DNA of 64,000 bases from Dolomedes plantarius (Eukaryota > Arthropoda > Arachnida > Araneae > Dolomedidae), in NCBI GenBank assembly GCA_907164885.2, contig OU015498.1:85951642-86015641 (forward strand), written 5' to 3'. The notes beneath the pieces are model-generated. The model did not search any database and was not told the DNA's origin. It saw only the letters and a list, made by a program, of their open reading frames with translations. Shown piece by piece: positions 24,363-37,410 of the stretch. Numbering within the stretch: position 1 is the first letter of the stretch; every line of letters begins with the position of its first letter. Both the position numbers and the translations under genes were made by a program.

Positions 24363-25090
24363 GCGCAAAATAAGTCAAAAACAGAATTATTTTGTCATAT
24401 CTACTGAAGAAGACAACTGCACAGGAGAATATTTGTCATTAATTTATGTATATTATTCAATATCTGAAAATGAGTTAAGTAGAGGAGAAGGGGCTGGATC
24501 TAAGGCATACTATACATAAGCCACTGTGACAGGAACAGTTAAAAGTTGGGGGTACAGCAGGGGGAAAAAAAAAGGAGACGAAACCTGCTGCTAATGGCGT
24601 TTCTAGTCACTGTTCCAGACTAGAAAAAAGTTAGGAGGTGCCAATATTTTGTAACTTTTTTTTGCTGATATTCCCCTATACTCAGCGACAAAACTAGTTA
24701 TAGTTCGTGTTATTACTTCTCTCCTATCTTCTATCAGAGGTTACAAAAGCTAAAACATAAAAATAATTTCAATGTTGAAACACTTCATTAACCCCTCACT
24801 GTCTGCTGAAAAAGATTCTAATTGTGCTTCCCCATCACAGTTCAAATATTTGTAACATTCACGGAATTTGCTGTTTGAACGTTTATTGTATTTGTGGGGA
24901 AGTTGAGGCGTAACCAGAACCAGTTTTTTAAGTTTGGAAGGGGGGGGGGGAGAGAAGAAGAAGGAAATTTAAAACTGGTAAATTGCTTTTATATTACAGT
25001 ATCAACAATATGTAAAATGTTTTTTAATAGTACTTGATGAGGGGTATAACCAGTTCCAAATGATTATTGCAAGACAAAATTTTATTTTCA
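24363..25090. other. Unassigned intronic sequence
   Basis: Contains a G-run near 24940. No exon or transposon end recognised. Confidence 0.35.
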
Positions 25091-25094
25091 GAAA

Positions 25095-26210
25095 ACAGAT
25101 TCAAATTTAGTAACGTGGACCTATTTGGCTCAAGAAAAAAGAAATGGAGTTGATGAAGTATGCTTAAAAGCAACAAATCAACAAAAAATATTGATATCAA
25201 AATACTTCCAACTTACCAGACTTACCAACTTAGTCCACAACTAACCAAACTTAGTAATATGGACCTATCTGGCGCAAGAAAGTAGAAATGGAATTGATGA
25301 TGTATGCTGAAGAGCATCAAATCAACAAAAAATATTGATATCAAAATACTTCCAACTTACCAGACTTACCAACTTAGTCCACAACTAACCAAACTTAGTA
25401 ATATGGACCTATCTGGCGCAAGAAAAAAGAAATGGAATTGATGATGTATGCTGAAGAGCATCAAATCAACAAAAAATATTGATATCAAAATACTTCCAAC
25501 TTACCAGACTTACCAACTTAGTCCACAACTAACCAAACTTAGTAATATGGACCTATCTGGCGCAAGAAAAAAGAAATGGAATTGATGATGTATGCTGAAG
25601 AGCATCAAATCAACAAAAAATATTGATATCAAAATACTTCCAACTTACCAGACTTACCAACTTAGTCCACAACTAACCAAACTTAGTAATATGGACCTAT
25701 CTGGCGCAAGAAAAAAGAAATGGAATTGATAATGTATGCTGAAGAGCATCAAATCAACAAAAAATATTGATATCAAAATACTTCCAACTTACCAGACTTA
25801 CCAACTTAGTCCACAACTAACCAAACTTAGTAATATGGACCTATCTGGCGCAAGAAAAAAGAAATGGAATTGATGATGTATGCTGAAGAGCATCAAATCA
25901 ACAAAAAATATTGATATCAAAATACTTCCAACTTACCAGACTTACCAACTTAGTCCACAACTAACCAAACTTAGTAATATGGACCTATCTGGCGCAAGAA
26001 AAAAGAAATGGAATTGATGATGTATGCTGAAGAGCATCAAATCAACAAAATATATTGATATCAAAATACTTCCATCTTACCAGACTTACCAACTTAGTCC
26101 ACAACTAACCAAACTTAGCAATATGGACCTATTTGGCTCAAGAAAAAAGAATGGAGTTGATGAAGTATGCTGAAAAGCAGCAAAATCAATGAAAAAGGTT
26201 GACATCAAAA
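25095..26210 (-). repeat. 144-bp tandem array in ETS intron 1, each unit with two consensus 5' splice sites
   Basis: The anchor GGAC(CTAT) recurs at 25117, 25261, 25405, 25549, 25693, 25837, 25981 and 26125: exactly 144 bp each time. Inner units are almost identical; the first and last are diverged. On the minus strand, the sense strand of the ETS gene, seven units carry AAGTTGGTAAGTCTGGTAAG, i.e. two adjacent GGTAAGT donors 9 nt apart. In the unit at about 26070 one is changed to GGTAAGA. Each unit also has an acceptor-like GATTTGATGCTCTTCAG 81 nt before the first donor. Confidence 0.92.
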
Positions 26211-26754
26211 TACTTCTTTGAAGAGCAAAATTTAGTTACCAATTGAGAAACACTGAGGAAAAAGTTATTTCAATTCTTGATTTACCAATAAAAGGAATAA
26301 ATAGAAATTCTAAATTATATTACAAAATAAACCTTTATATTGGTGCAATAACAAAACTATCTTAAATTCTTAATAATTTATAAATAGTGGATGAGCTAAC
26401 GGGTGACCGAAGGTCTTATGTCTTGCTAAAGTTAAGGGAAATTTGTTCGAAACAAAATATAACTTAACTATTACTTTTTTATTTAATTTCTTAAAATGTA
26501 ACGAATGACAACATTTGGAACATCGGCTTTTTCAGAGAGTAAATAAGGAAAGTAGTAAACAAACAATTTTATTCATATCTTGATTTTTTCATACTCCATG
26601 AACAATTTATTTTTGTAGAGCAAAAATCACAAGTGGAAGAAATTAAACATTAATTAAATAAAATCAAACTAAAGTGAAGAAATATGCATTAAAATAATAA
26701 GTTGAACAAGCAGAATTTTTTCTAGATAATGTAAAAATAGCAATGAAATTTTAC

Positions 26755-26767
26755 CTGTAAACAGCAT
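26755..26767 (-). CDS. Candidate alternative first coding exon of the ETS gene (13 coding nt)
   Basis: ATG CTG TTT ACA G followed by a GTAAAA donor on the minus strand. A is at -3 of the ATG. The 13 nt leave phase 1, exactly what the 51-nt exon requires, giving M-L-F-T-E then SSYKTAW. Summing 13+51+48+539 gives 651 nt, 216 codons plus stop. Two short upstream ATGs (one is ATG GAA TAG) lie in the presumed 5' UTR up to about 27.1 kb. The product would lack the Pointed domain, like vertebrate FEV. The short coding part is the weak point; an internal exon of other phase is the alternative. Confidence 0.5.
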
Positions 26768-27149
26768 GATGAATAAGACCAGCTCTTCAAAACTATTCCA
26801 TAATTTATTGAAATTTAATAGTTAAAATTTAATCTCAATTATCTTGTTTTCACAGTTTATCTGTTACACACGTAAGTGAACTTTCCAGATAAAAAAAATA
26901 ATATTTTTTGAGGTATTTTAAAAATATGATATGAATAAATATCAAATCACTTAATCACATTTGCACTCAAAATACACGCTTAACTATTCAGAACTTTGTC
27001 AATAAACCACTTCAAAACTTTGAAATTATATTAAATACTTCCATTACCGAGATGAGCTCTTAACTCAATGCGACTCCTGTTAATCAGGTGATGTTATGGA
27101 TTAAACTAAAACGAATCTACCTCCTCTCTGCCTGGGATCTTTTTCAACG

Positions 27150-27240
27150 GTAGGCGTGGCCTCTTGTTGAACCAGGGGTCCAATAAGATGAGAGTTTTCC
27201 ATGATGTCATTTGACAACAAAACGCTTATTGGTTACCTTT
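27150..27240 (-). promoter_or_regulatory. Promoter-like cluster upstream of the candidate ETS first exon
   Basis: Within about 80 bp: GGCGTGGCC (27154, a KLF/Sp-type CACC box on the other strand), CCAAT (27181-27185), TGATGTCA (27203-27210, CRE variant) and ATTGG (27229-27233, inverted CCAAT). It is less AT-rich than its flanks and about 400 bp upstream of the ATG at 26767. No TATA box. Function is inferred from motif clustering. Confidence 0.45.
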
Positions 27241-27260
27241 CATCTCGGGGGAAATAAATG

Positions 27261-28721
27261 TATCGAAAGAGGTGGGAAAAGATTGCAATCAATTGTTTTC
27301 AAACTAGTGTATTAGAATAAAGCAAAAAAATCGAATAATGTCCTTTTAAATACTGTAGTCATAATTTATAAGCGTTCTCGTGTCAGGTACTGTTTTAAAA
27401 TAGTATGTAATTGTTTCTTTAACAAGTGGTATTCTATCATCTATTTTTTTTAGCAGCAGTATAGAAATAGAACACAGTTAAATAACTTATGAATACCTAA
27501 TTCGTAAATCAAGGCGAGGAGCAAAACCGGAATGAATGTTAATTCAGATTCTGGTATTTTTTTTTTTTTCAAGTGATCATAGTGATATATGAAAATAACT
27601 CAAGATTTATCTTTTTAGTTATTCAAAGTACAAAAACTGATAATCAACAATGATAAAATAGAATAAAATAAATCACTTTGCGTTTGCTTTCTGATTCTTT
27701 CTCTTTTTTCCCCCCTCGTGTTAATATTTAAATACTTTCCCTCCTCTGTCCTTAAAAAAATGATTTTATGTGAAAGTGATTCAGTTGTTTTTCTTAGTTA
27801 TAAACGATTTGGAAAGAATCTTACAGTATTTACTAACAGATAAGCGTTTTTTACCACACATAAAATTTTTCTATATTGAACACCTTCCCATAGCCTAAAG
27901 AAGTTGTTAATATGTCATTAGGGCAAAAATAAATTAAATCTTAGAAAAAACTAAGGATAAGTTTAACAAAACGTCGAATATCTGAGAGTATTTTTAACAA
28001 ATTTTGCAATACTATGAATATTTTAATCTCAAACATCAGGATTTATCTAGAAAATTGACAAAAATCACAATGAAAAGATCATTTATGCAAATAGTTTAAA
28101 AACAAAACAAAATTGCTTTTGATTTGCCTATAGCCTAGAGATTTACAGACCACCACGGCCTGCTTATTTTTGCCTTCATTGGTGGTAACAATCTAATAAT
28201 GCTCAGCTGTTAATCTAGAGAATGTTATACAAATTAAAGTACAGCTGGAAAGGCAAGAGGATTAAAAGAGGAATTTAAAATCGGGGATTTACAACACATC
28301 AGAAAAGCTGCTTGGGTTATTAGGAGTGATTTAAATCTTTAAAAAGCAATTACCCGAGTTATTTATTTCTATAACATCTCAGTTCTTTATTTCAGGGGCA
28401 TAGAAAGCAACTCATCAATCTCAAATCTGTCAACTTATCAACCAGCAACCAGCAAAGTTGATAATAAGTTTTTTCTTCTTTTTTGTCACAAGGAGATTAC
28501 TTCAAACTTTGAATATTAAAAATGTTTTGATTGGTAAAGTCTTCCCTTTTAGAATTTCACTTGCTAGACCTATATCTGTGCTGAATATGTGTAATGTATA
28601 GATGGCGAAGTACGAAGCAAATGAAGTTTAAAGCGACTGACCCCGGTCTCCTAATCTTGTCTCCGTTCTATGCAATTGAATTACTGTCCTAATGGTGATG
28701 CGTAGAAATCTTATTTCTTTT
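27261..28721. other. Unassigned sequence upstream of the ETS promoter-like region
   Basis: AT-rich; no exon with conserved text recognised, including no Pointed-domain exon. Confidence 0.35.
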
Positions 28722-28932
28722 TAACGTAGGATTACGTTCCTTCATAACGGTCCTTCGGAAAGCAAAATTTCAGATGTACTGCGTCGAGAGTTAAAATTTT
28801 GGCAGCGCGCCAAACCCAGTCTGTATCACTTGGGCAAGCAGTTTAACAGAAAAGTAACAAAATGCGTCAAAATTTTGACTGACACACACACACACATACA
28901 TATATATATGCATATATACATACGTACATATA

Positions 28933-30137
28933 CACTGAAGTGCCACTGAATTAGGGATACCTACCTAGTAACGATTTGGGCCTCCTCTGGCCTTGATAAC
29001 GGCTGCCACACGACGAGGCATAGATTCAACAAGTTTCTGGAAACGTTCCACGGGAATGGCTTGCCAAATCCATGTATTGGCTAAAGCTGTCCATAATTCA
29101 GTAAGGTTCTTTGGTGCTGTGTGATGGCCTTTCACGCCTTGTTCCAAAACATCCCAAAGATGCTCAATAGGATTTAAGTCTGGGTTTCTAGGTGGCCAAT
29201 TCATGACAGAGAAGTCAGAGGAATGCTCATCCAACCAGCCAGTAGCCAACCGGGACTTGTGAGAGGTACAGTTGTCTTGCTGGAAAACTCCATTACCGTG
29301 CGGATAACAGAACAGCATAAACGGATGGAGGTGATCACCCAGCAACTCTACGTACCGAATTGCATTGAGGGAGGTTGGTACACGCACCAAAGATCCCAAA
29401 GTGTGCCACGAAAAAACACCTCAGACCATGATTGAGCCACCATGCCCTTGTACAGTTCCAGCCAGGCATGCAGAATCCATGGCTTCATGAGCCTGACGCC
29501 ATATTCTCAGCCTCCCGTCGGCGTTAAATAGTCGGAATCGAGACTCATAACTCCATGCTACTCGTTTCCAGTCCTCTACACTCCAGTCTCTGTGCTCTCT
29601 TGCCCAGGCAAGACGTGCAGCCCGATGGCGAGTATAGAGCAATGGTACTCTCGTAGGTCGACGGCTCCCGAAACCCATACGGTGAAGCGAGCGTTGCACA
29701 GTCCGTTTACTGACTGTACGACTGGCACCGTCATTAAACTGGGTGGTAATTTGAGCTAATGTTTGGCTTCGCTGGCTACGTACAATACGCACTGTCAAGG
29801 CTAATTGTCCTTTGCAGTTTGCCCGATCGCTAGTTTTTTTTCCACCATCCATGTATTCTTGGTATACTCTTGACACTGTCGACCTTGAAAATCCTAGCTG
29901 TCTGACGATTTCGGAAATTGAATAGCCCATGCGTCGCGCACCTACGATTTGTCCGCGATCGAAGGCGTCTAAATCAGGCAGTTTACCCATACTGGCAACT
30001 CCAACAACTAATTCAGAACAACCACAGTACGCGCTATATATGCAGTTATCACAGCGCCCTCACTTGCGCATACATGATGCGCAGCGCTACACAGTTTCCA
30101 TAGGCTTTGCTATCCCTAAGTCAGTGGCACTTCAGTG
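28933..30137 (-). mobile_element. Tc1-like DD36E transposon, copy 2 (full length, inactive)
   Basis: 1205 bp with the same TIRs as copy 1 (CACTGAAGTGCCACTGAATT), TA-flanked, nested in the 28722-30290 repeat. Confidence 0.95.
28965..29990 (-). pseudogene. Tc1-like (DD36E) transposase, nonsense and catalytic Asp lost
   Basis: One frame from MGKLPDLDAFDRGQIVGARR to GGSIMV, then TGA in place of a Trp codon (about 29420), then the same frame to the end (KARGGPNRY). Relative to copy 1 it lacks an eight-residue basic stretch (PGERRLRR) in the linker between HTH motifs and retains TW in ANTWIWQ. The first catalytic motif is WSYESRF instead of WSDESRF, so the first Asp of the DDE triad is Tyr. The second Asp (QQDN) and the Glu (NPIE) remain, 36 residues apart. 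Even with the stop ignored, the protein should be catalytically dead. Confidence 0.93.
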
Positions 30138-30255
30138 TATATAGATACATATGTACATGGCACATACATACATATATACATGCAAAAGAGGTAAGCAACG
30201 ATAAGTAATCCTGACGTTAATAACCCGCGGTAATTTCGTTAGAAAAGACTACCTG

Positions 30256-30290
<35 letters not shown>

Positions 30291-32256
30291 TATTGCATTC
30301 ACAGCAAGGTTCCGTATCCAACCGTTAGAGGCCTGCGTTTTTATACTATTTGTATTTTCTATGAAAAGTACGAGGTAACGTGTTTAATTTCATTTTTGTG
30401 TACTTAGCATTAGAAAACGTTTTATTCACAAGGGAAAAATGATGTTATCTGCATCAACGTATAATAATTTCCTTACAAGAAACTTTTTGTGCCCGTGTGC
30501 GTGTGTAGGGGGTAGGGGAGATAATGAACAGGAAAAGCTCCTCCAGTCAACAAAACAAAAACATCTGCAGCAATTTTCAGAAGTTCAGTTGCTCTACTTC
30601 AAGCAATAGATCATTTGATATAATGCAACAAAGGACGAGTTGTGCCTCTTCGAAGGTACACTAACAGTTCGTAAGCGAAAATTCATAAAATGGCAATATA
30701 ACTAAAGATGGCAGAAAATGTCTTTTTTGTTTATTTAATTGAAAAGCTACTGTAAACTGCTAATTTCCTTCTGAGTTCTTAGTTACACTCTCTGGGGATT
30801 TTTAAAAAAAATACTAGGATTTGTTCTTTTATCAATTTTAATTGTTTCATAAAATAAAAGTGATATGAAAAATAAATTTTTCTCCAAAAGTAAAAAACTC
30901 ATTTTATCAATTTGTTTATATACTCAAGATAACATTCTTCAGGGCAATAAAAGTAGTATTCTTTTGTTACCTTTGTCACCTGTGAATTTTTAAAAAAAAT
31001 TACATATACGTTTTAATACTCATTAAAAACTACCACAATAATTTGCAAAGAACCTATCAAAAACTTCTTATAACCTGTGATATTGGGGGAAACTTTGTTA
31101 TCTATATACTTTAGAATTTTAGTTATCACCAAGAGGTATAATAGAAAGGAAAGAACCACAATTACAAAATAATTGTGAACATTATGCATAAGAAATTTAA
31201 ACGTATTAATTTCAAACCGAAGTTTAAACCAAATAATTCATTACTTTTTTATAAATATGTAATAAATACAAATGCCTGATTGAGTAAAAATTAAATTAAA
31301 CATAATGTATGAATAATTAATTGTATATCCTATCTGACAATTATAAAACTGGTTACAATTATTTTGAGAACATATTACAGTTCACTTTTCAGCGATTATG
31401 TTACATGGAAAATGTAAATGTCTTTCTTCATTTTAAATATCTCTTTAGAATGAGAACAAAATAAAAATACGGACAATTTAACTTCAGATAAAAAATAAAA
31501 GTACAGATCATTTTAATATGTTGAGTATAACTAAGCGTGTTTTTTAAGATAAATCTGTTCTTGATGAATAAACGAAATGTAGATTAAAATATTGTTTTAC
31601 AAAACGAAACGAATAGGGAAAAATGAATAGGCCATTTTCGTCTTATTATCTTAAGTAGATTGCAGTATTCGGAACATCTTTTCTCAATGGCACGCTGTGT
31701 AAGGATTTCTGCCCCTAGATTCTTCTTTTAATGGTTTGAAAATTTCATATTCAATTTTCAGTGCCAGTTTTGTACAGTTATATTTATAGCTACAAAAGTA
31801 GTTTTAATGCAGGTCAGATTTAAATGTAAAACGAATTTCCCTGTTTGAAGACTATCGGTACAGAAAAACAAACTTTAAGGTAAAGCTTTATTCATCAAAA
31901 AGGGAGGAAAGGTAAAAAAATTTTCAACAGACCCTGAATATTTTTTTAATTGAAAAAATATGTAAATATGTATATGAATGATAAAGAGTATAAGAAATAG
32001 TACAATCACGTAGAATATTTGTTCGAAGTCTAATCGAATTACAAGCAACATTCTTTAGTTAAAGGAAAATATTTTGTACAAAATATCAAATAGTAAATAT
32101 TTTGATCTCACATAGAAAACGTTAAAAAAAAAAAAAAGCCCTAACATATACTCAACTTGAATGAATATTTAAAATTTTCTTATCAATACATGCTGAATAT
32201 CAACTGTAGTTTTAAAAAGAATTGTGGTTTAAAGACCTGTTTTTATACAATTAACT
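30291..32256. other. Unassigned AT-rich sequence
   Basis: About 2 kb with no recognisable exon, SINE or transposon end. Confidence 0.35.
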
Positions 32257-33145
<889 letters not shown>

Positions 33146-33638
33146 ATAAATCCCCCGCCTTTTTTTATAGAGGAATAGAGGGGAAATAGAAGAAAAAGGT
33201 AATAAAGTTTATAATCATGTTAACTATTTTTCAGAATAAGAAATTTCATTATAATCACTTTGTTTCGACATAAGTCAATCACTCATTATGCTAAACCTTT
33301 ATCTCCATGATGTTACCAAACCTATAATTACATTGCTATTTTTTTACGGATAGGGAAGATTGAAAACAAAGCTAGCATTAAAAACAAAAACAAAAAAGAC
33401 CTCCAGATACATTCACATTTTCACATCGAAAAATTCTCTGGCTCAAAAATTTCCCCTCTTTTAATCCAGACAACGATACAACGTTGTAATTAAAGGCATT
33501 CTAAATATGGTAAATAAAACATGTTTTTACTCCTCGCTAAAATCATTTACTTATCAGTCACTAAAACTTAAAACTACCGCAAAATTTGACTTCCCATCTA
33601 GCAATATTAATTTGCAGCCAAAGAGCATGGCTAATAAG
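33146..33638. other. Unassigned sequence
   Basis: No feature recognised between the CTAGT repeat and the hAT element. Confidence 0.35.
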
Positions 33639-33646
33639 ACTCCACA

Positions 33647-34349
33647 CAGGGCCCGACTTAGCCTAATTGGGGCCCGGGGCAAAAAATCTTTGGGGCCCCC
33701 CTCTGCTTCACTACTTCAGTAATGAAGAACCGAACTTTATGGAGGTATTTAAATTTTTCACCTCATTATAGATATATAACAAGAAAACTGACTAGAACCT
33801 AAAATAGCTATGAAGTCCCCCCAAAGGTATTATGAAATTAATTAATCAAAAGAATATTTGACATTTGTGAGAATTTTGAGAGAATACAACTTATAATTGA
33901 TTAATGTGATTTCTCAGTGTTGCGAAAATCCAACAGAATCCACGATACAGCTGAATTTTTCGCAGTTGCGATTAAGATGACCTAGTTAACAATCATATCG
34001 CTGCAGTTTGTGAACTTTTCACAAGTTTCCGAAATGCAGTTTTCTGATTGTTAACTTTGTCATCTAGCTGCGAAAAATTCATATCCTTCCTGACATTAGG
34101 GCGGAATTCAGCTAAATTTCGCCCTAGAAAGCCATGGATTTACGAAATATAGATATTTTGTGTTCATACGATAGATTAATGGAGAAGCTAACATAAAACT
34201 GATGGATTTTACACTGTACTGATATTTTGTTTAAAAAAAGTTCATTAAAGAAGGAAACGTAAAATAAACTTTCTATTTGATTTGGGGGCCCCTCTGAAGT
34301 GGGGGCCCGGGGCAACTGCCCCGTATGCCCCTGCCTTAGTCAGGCTCTG
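33647..34349. mobile_element. Non-autonomous hAT element (703 bp) with perfect 8-bp target duplication
   Basis: Flanked by ACTCCACA (33639-33646 and 34350-34357). Ends CAGGGCCCGACTTAG and AGTCAGGCTCTG. Subterminal GGGGCCCGGGGC blocks occur in inverted orientation at both ends. No transposase frame. Confidence 0.9.
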
Positions 34350-34357
34350 ACTCCACA

Positions 34358-35639
34358 GGAATTATAAGGCACCTTCTAATTAGTTCACAATGATTTAGCA
34401 TTTCTTACTGACTGTTCAGGCAAGGACATGCGTAGAAGAGAAGGGGGAGCGGGGGAGACTAAGCCCTTCTCAAAATTAACTTCTTTCATATATTATCAAA
34501 ATTGAGTGAACTGAAATCAGATCTGTGTCCTTCCTCTGAGAGTTTTTCTGGTTTCTTCCCTACGTTTAAGCAGTCTTAGAATTCCGTATTTTACATTTAT
34601 AGTACCGTTAGCATATGTTTTCGTCATAAATTTCTTTCCCAGATGGAGCGCAAATAAATCGTCCTCAGGTTTCGACTCCTAATGTAAAAAACTGAGAGAA
34701 TAAGAGGTCCATATACCATGCGTATACACAAGGAATATCTCTACACAAGGAATATTCTCTACATCTTCCTTTACTGCCAGGAATAAATGTTTTAGTCCTT
34801 AAGACGCCTGAATAAACCTTTATCATATGTTACTGTCTAAATCAGCATGTATGTAAACGCTGTTACCTTGAGAGAGTGTCCCCCAGTCTTTTATTATCTT
34901 GCCTCTTTATGAATACATACACAATACCAAGATCATACTTAATTAAGTATGTTTGTGCAGACTAAATCTCAATAGTTTCGTCAGTGTGATTTCGAAGGTA
35001 GGCTAGTTCATTAAAATGAAATAAGAATATTTTTTAAATAAAATGGATTATTTTCCTGGACAATTACCCTAGAAATAAGATTTTTATTTCAAAGAGTCTA
35101 TACATACATACCGTTGTATTCATCGCATAAAATACTGCGCTATTAAAACTAAGGAAAAATAAAAATTTTTCTTTTAATTATTTGTCTTTTACGCCAAAAA
35201 GAACGCTGGCTGGGGATTTACCAGTTGCCGAAATATATTCTCATTGTGCTTAGGGGAATTATCGGATAGGTGAACTAGGCACTTTAATCTGTTCTTATGT
35301 AGAAGCCCAGCATCCAAATTAAACAAGATGTTTTAATGGCAGATGATTTCCTTTAGGGAGGGAGGTAAGATAAAGCTCTCCCATCATACAGACAGAAGTT
35401 TGGTGCACTGCCTACAGCTGTCGCTCCCACGCATACAGAGGAGATAGGTCAACTCGTGGGAATTTTGACTGCGCTAATGTATAATGTGCTGAAGTACAAT
35501 ACATGATTACAAGCGACGAGGATTTATGCCCCTTTTATTTTAAATAGAATTGTTCGTTACCAACCACCTAAAACCGAACTTTTGCCGTTTTTCTAATTTG
35601 CAGGTAATACAATAGTACAGTTTTACAAATAAATAAATA
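34358..35639. other. Unassigned sequence
   Basis: A small direct repeat (ACACAAGGAATAT twice) lies near 34728. No gene evidence. Confidence 0.35.
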
Positions 35640-35896
<257 letters not shown>

Positions 35897-36108
35897 GCCT
35901 GTGGCGGCCTTGTGGTACAGCACGCTGGCTTGAATTGCTGAGGTTGCTCAGATCGAATCCTGGCGTCGCACCACTAAAATACCACAGTTTCTATCGTCCC
36001 TTCATAGGGGGTAATGCTGGTTCCTATATGGTGCTCCCATAATAAAATGGGCAGCAAAAACTGCGGTGATTAACAGCGAATATCTGTCCGACAAGTGCCT
36101 CCGCATTG

Positions 36109-36110
<2 letters not shown>
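35897..36110 (+). repeat. tRNA-derived SINE (family 1 body, second head type)
   Basis: Head GGCCTTGTGGTACAGCACGC with B-box-like CAGATCGAATCC. Body CCTTCATAGGGGGTAATGCT, ATGGTGCTCCCATAATAAAA, and end CCGACAAGTGCCTCCGCATT. Followed by (AT)n(AG)n. Confidence 0.85.

Positions 36111-36196
<86 letters not shown>
36111..36196. repeat. (AT)n(AG)n compound microsatellite
   Basis: Dinucleotide tract at the 3' end of the SINE. Confidence 0.95.
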
Positions 36197-36199
<3 letters not shown>

Positions 36200-36440
36200 T
36201 ACATAAATGTTTGTCGGTGGACCTTAAGAAAGCTGAAAAGATCCCGAGGGATGGAAGTTCCTTTTAGACTTCCTCCAACATGATATATGGGAATTTTATA
36301 GATTTCCCTTACTTTAGTACGTGCAGTATACGTTTGTACAGACTAATTCTTACATTTAAAAAGTACATGCGTTTATGACACTACACTAATAAAATTCAAA
36401 TTTTTACATTTGTAAGTCAACACATTTTTAAAAATCTATA

Positions 36441-36454
36441 ACCCCCCCCCCCCC

Positions 36455-36489
<35 letters not shown>
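36441..36489. repeat. C-run followed by A-run
   Basis: About 14 C then more than 30 A. Could be a retrotransposon tail; assembly in such runs is uncertain. Confidence 0.7.
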
Positions 36490-36494
<5 letters not shown>

Positions 36495-36699
36495 GGGAAA
36501 TGCTCCATATGCTCACACTTCATTCACAACCCCCTATCCCCAAGATGTAGCACTTTTTTTTTATCACTTTTATTTGCCATCATTCCTCCCCCCATCAGAA
36601 GCAAGACAAGATAAACAAAATCATTTCTCACGCCTGTCCGGACAAAAGTTGTTCCACAAAAGTCTTTGTAGTCCCTTTGGCGCATCACAACAAAAACAA

Positions 36700-36960
36700 G
36701 TCTCCATCCATCCACTCCCACGCATGCGCACTTGTCAACGGTCGCAGTGGGAGACCGGAGGTGTTTGTTGTTGTAAATGAAAGCGAGTGCAAAGGGCGAT
36801 AAATTTCGGATATCCGATTTTGTTGAAAAAACTTAATAACTAGATGATAAACTGAAAGTCAAAGCGCAGTGACGCATATTCATTTGTCAGTACGTAAAAT
36901 GTGAATGTAAAAGTTTCTTGTTGATAGAGTGATTGTAAAGGAAAAAGAAGGTAACTTGCT
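36700..36960. promoter_or_regulatory. Possible promoter with NRF1-like palindrome
   Basis: CGCATGCGCA at 36721-36730 resembles the NRF1 site, within a locally CpG-richer stretch (GGTCGCAGTGGGAGACCGGA). About 230 bp downstream on the plus strand, GAAG|GTAACTTG resembles a splice donor, so a non-coding first exon is conceivable. No coding exon was identified on either strand. Confidence 0.25.
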
Positions 36961-37234
36961 TTGTTTCACTGGATCAGTTTATTGTAAGAGACTGAAAAGG
37001 AATTTTCAATGCTATCAAAAGCAGTGTTGTAAGAACGAATTCTGTTTAATTACTATAATTTTGTTTTATATACATAAGGCAGGCCTTCAGCGATGGCTAT
37101 GAAAACAGGCAGTATACATGGTACTTTGGACCAGAGGGTGATCAGTTAATATAGTGTAGTGTGTATGAATTTTTTTTTTTTTTTTAACACGGCAACTTGT
37201 CTCTGATTGTAGGTACTTCTTGACATTGTCCGAT

Positions 37235-37410
37235 GAAGATCCGAGAGGTTCGCTGGCTGCTTAATTATGGAATCACCATATAGGTGAGTCAGCGTTGCTC
37301 ACTGTGAGGGGGACGACACGGAAACGGCCATGCCTTATTCGTGATTTGAACCCAAGCCCACTGCGTGGCAGCTCAGAACCATAACCACTATACTATATGG
37401 GCGGTGCGTG
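37235..37410 (-). repeat. tRNA-derived SINE (family 1), reverse orientation
   Basis: In reverse complement: TATAGTATAGTGGTTATGGT (A box), TGGGCTTGGGTTCAAATC (B box), then a GTCCCCCTCA...GTGAGCAACGCTG body. Confidence 0.8.

Larger units (their letters stand above)
28722..30290. repeat. Interspersed repeat interrupted by a Tc1-like insertion
   Basis: Left part (28722-28870: CGTAGGATTACGTTCC, AGCAAAATTTCAGA, TTTTGGCAGCG) and right part (30190-30260: TAAGCAACGATAAGTAATCC, TAACCCGCGGT, TCGTTAGAA) are contiguous in reverse complement at 56260-56510. The insertion entered a CA/TA microsatellite inside this repeat. A T-run of about 33 bases closes the right side. Confidence 0.8.

Noticed and set aside
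25095..26210. CRISPR-like array
   Set aside because: Eukaryotic context; the 144-bp units are contiguous near-identical repeats without variable spacers.
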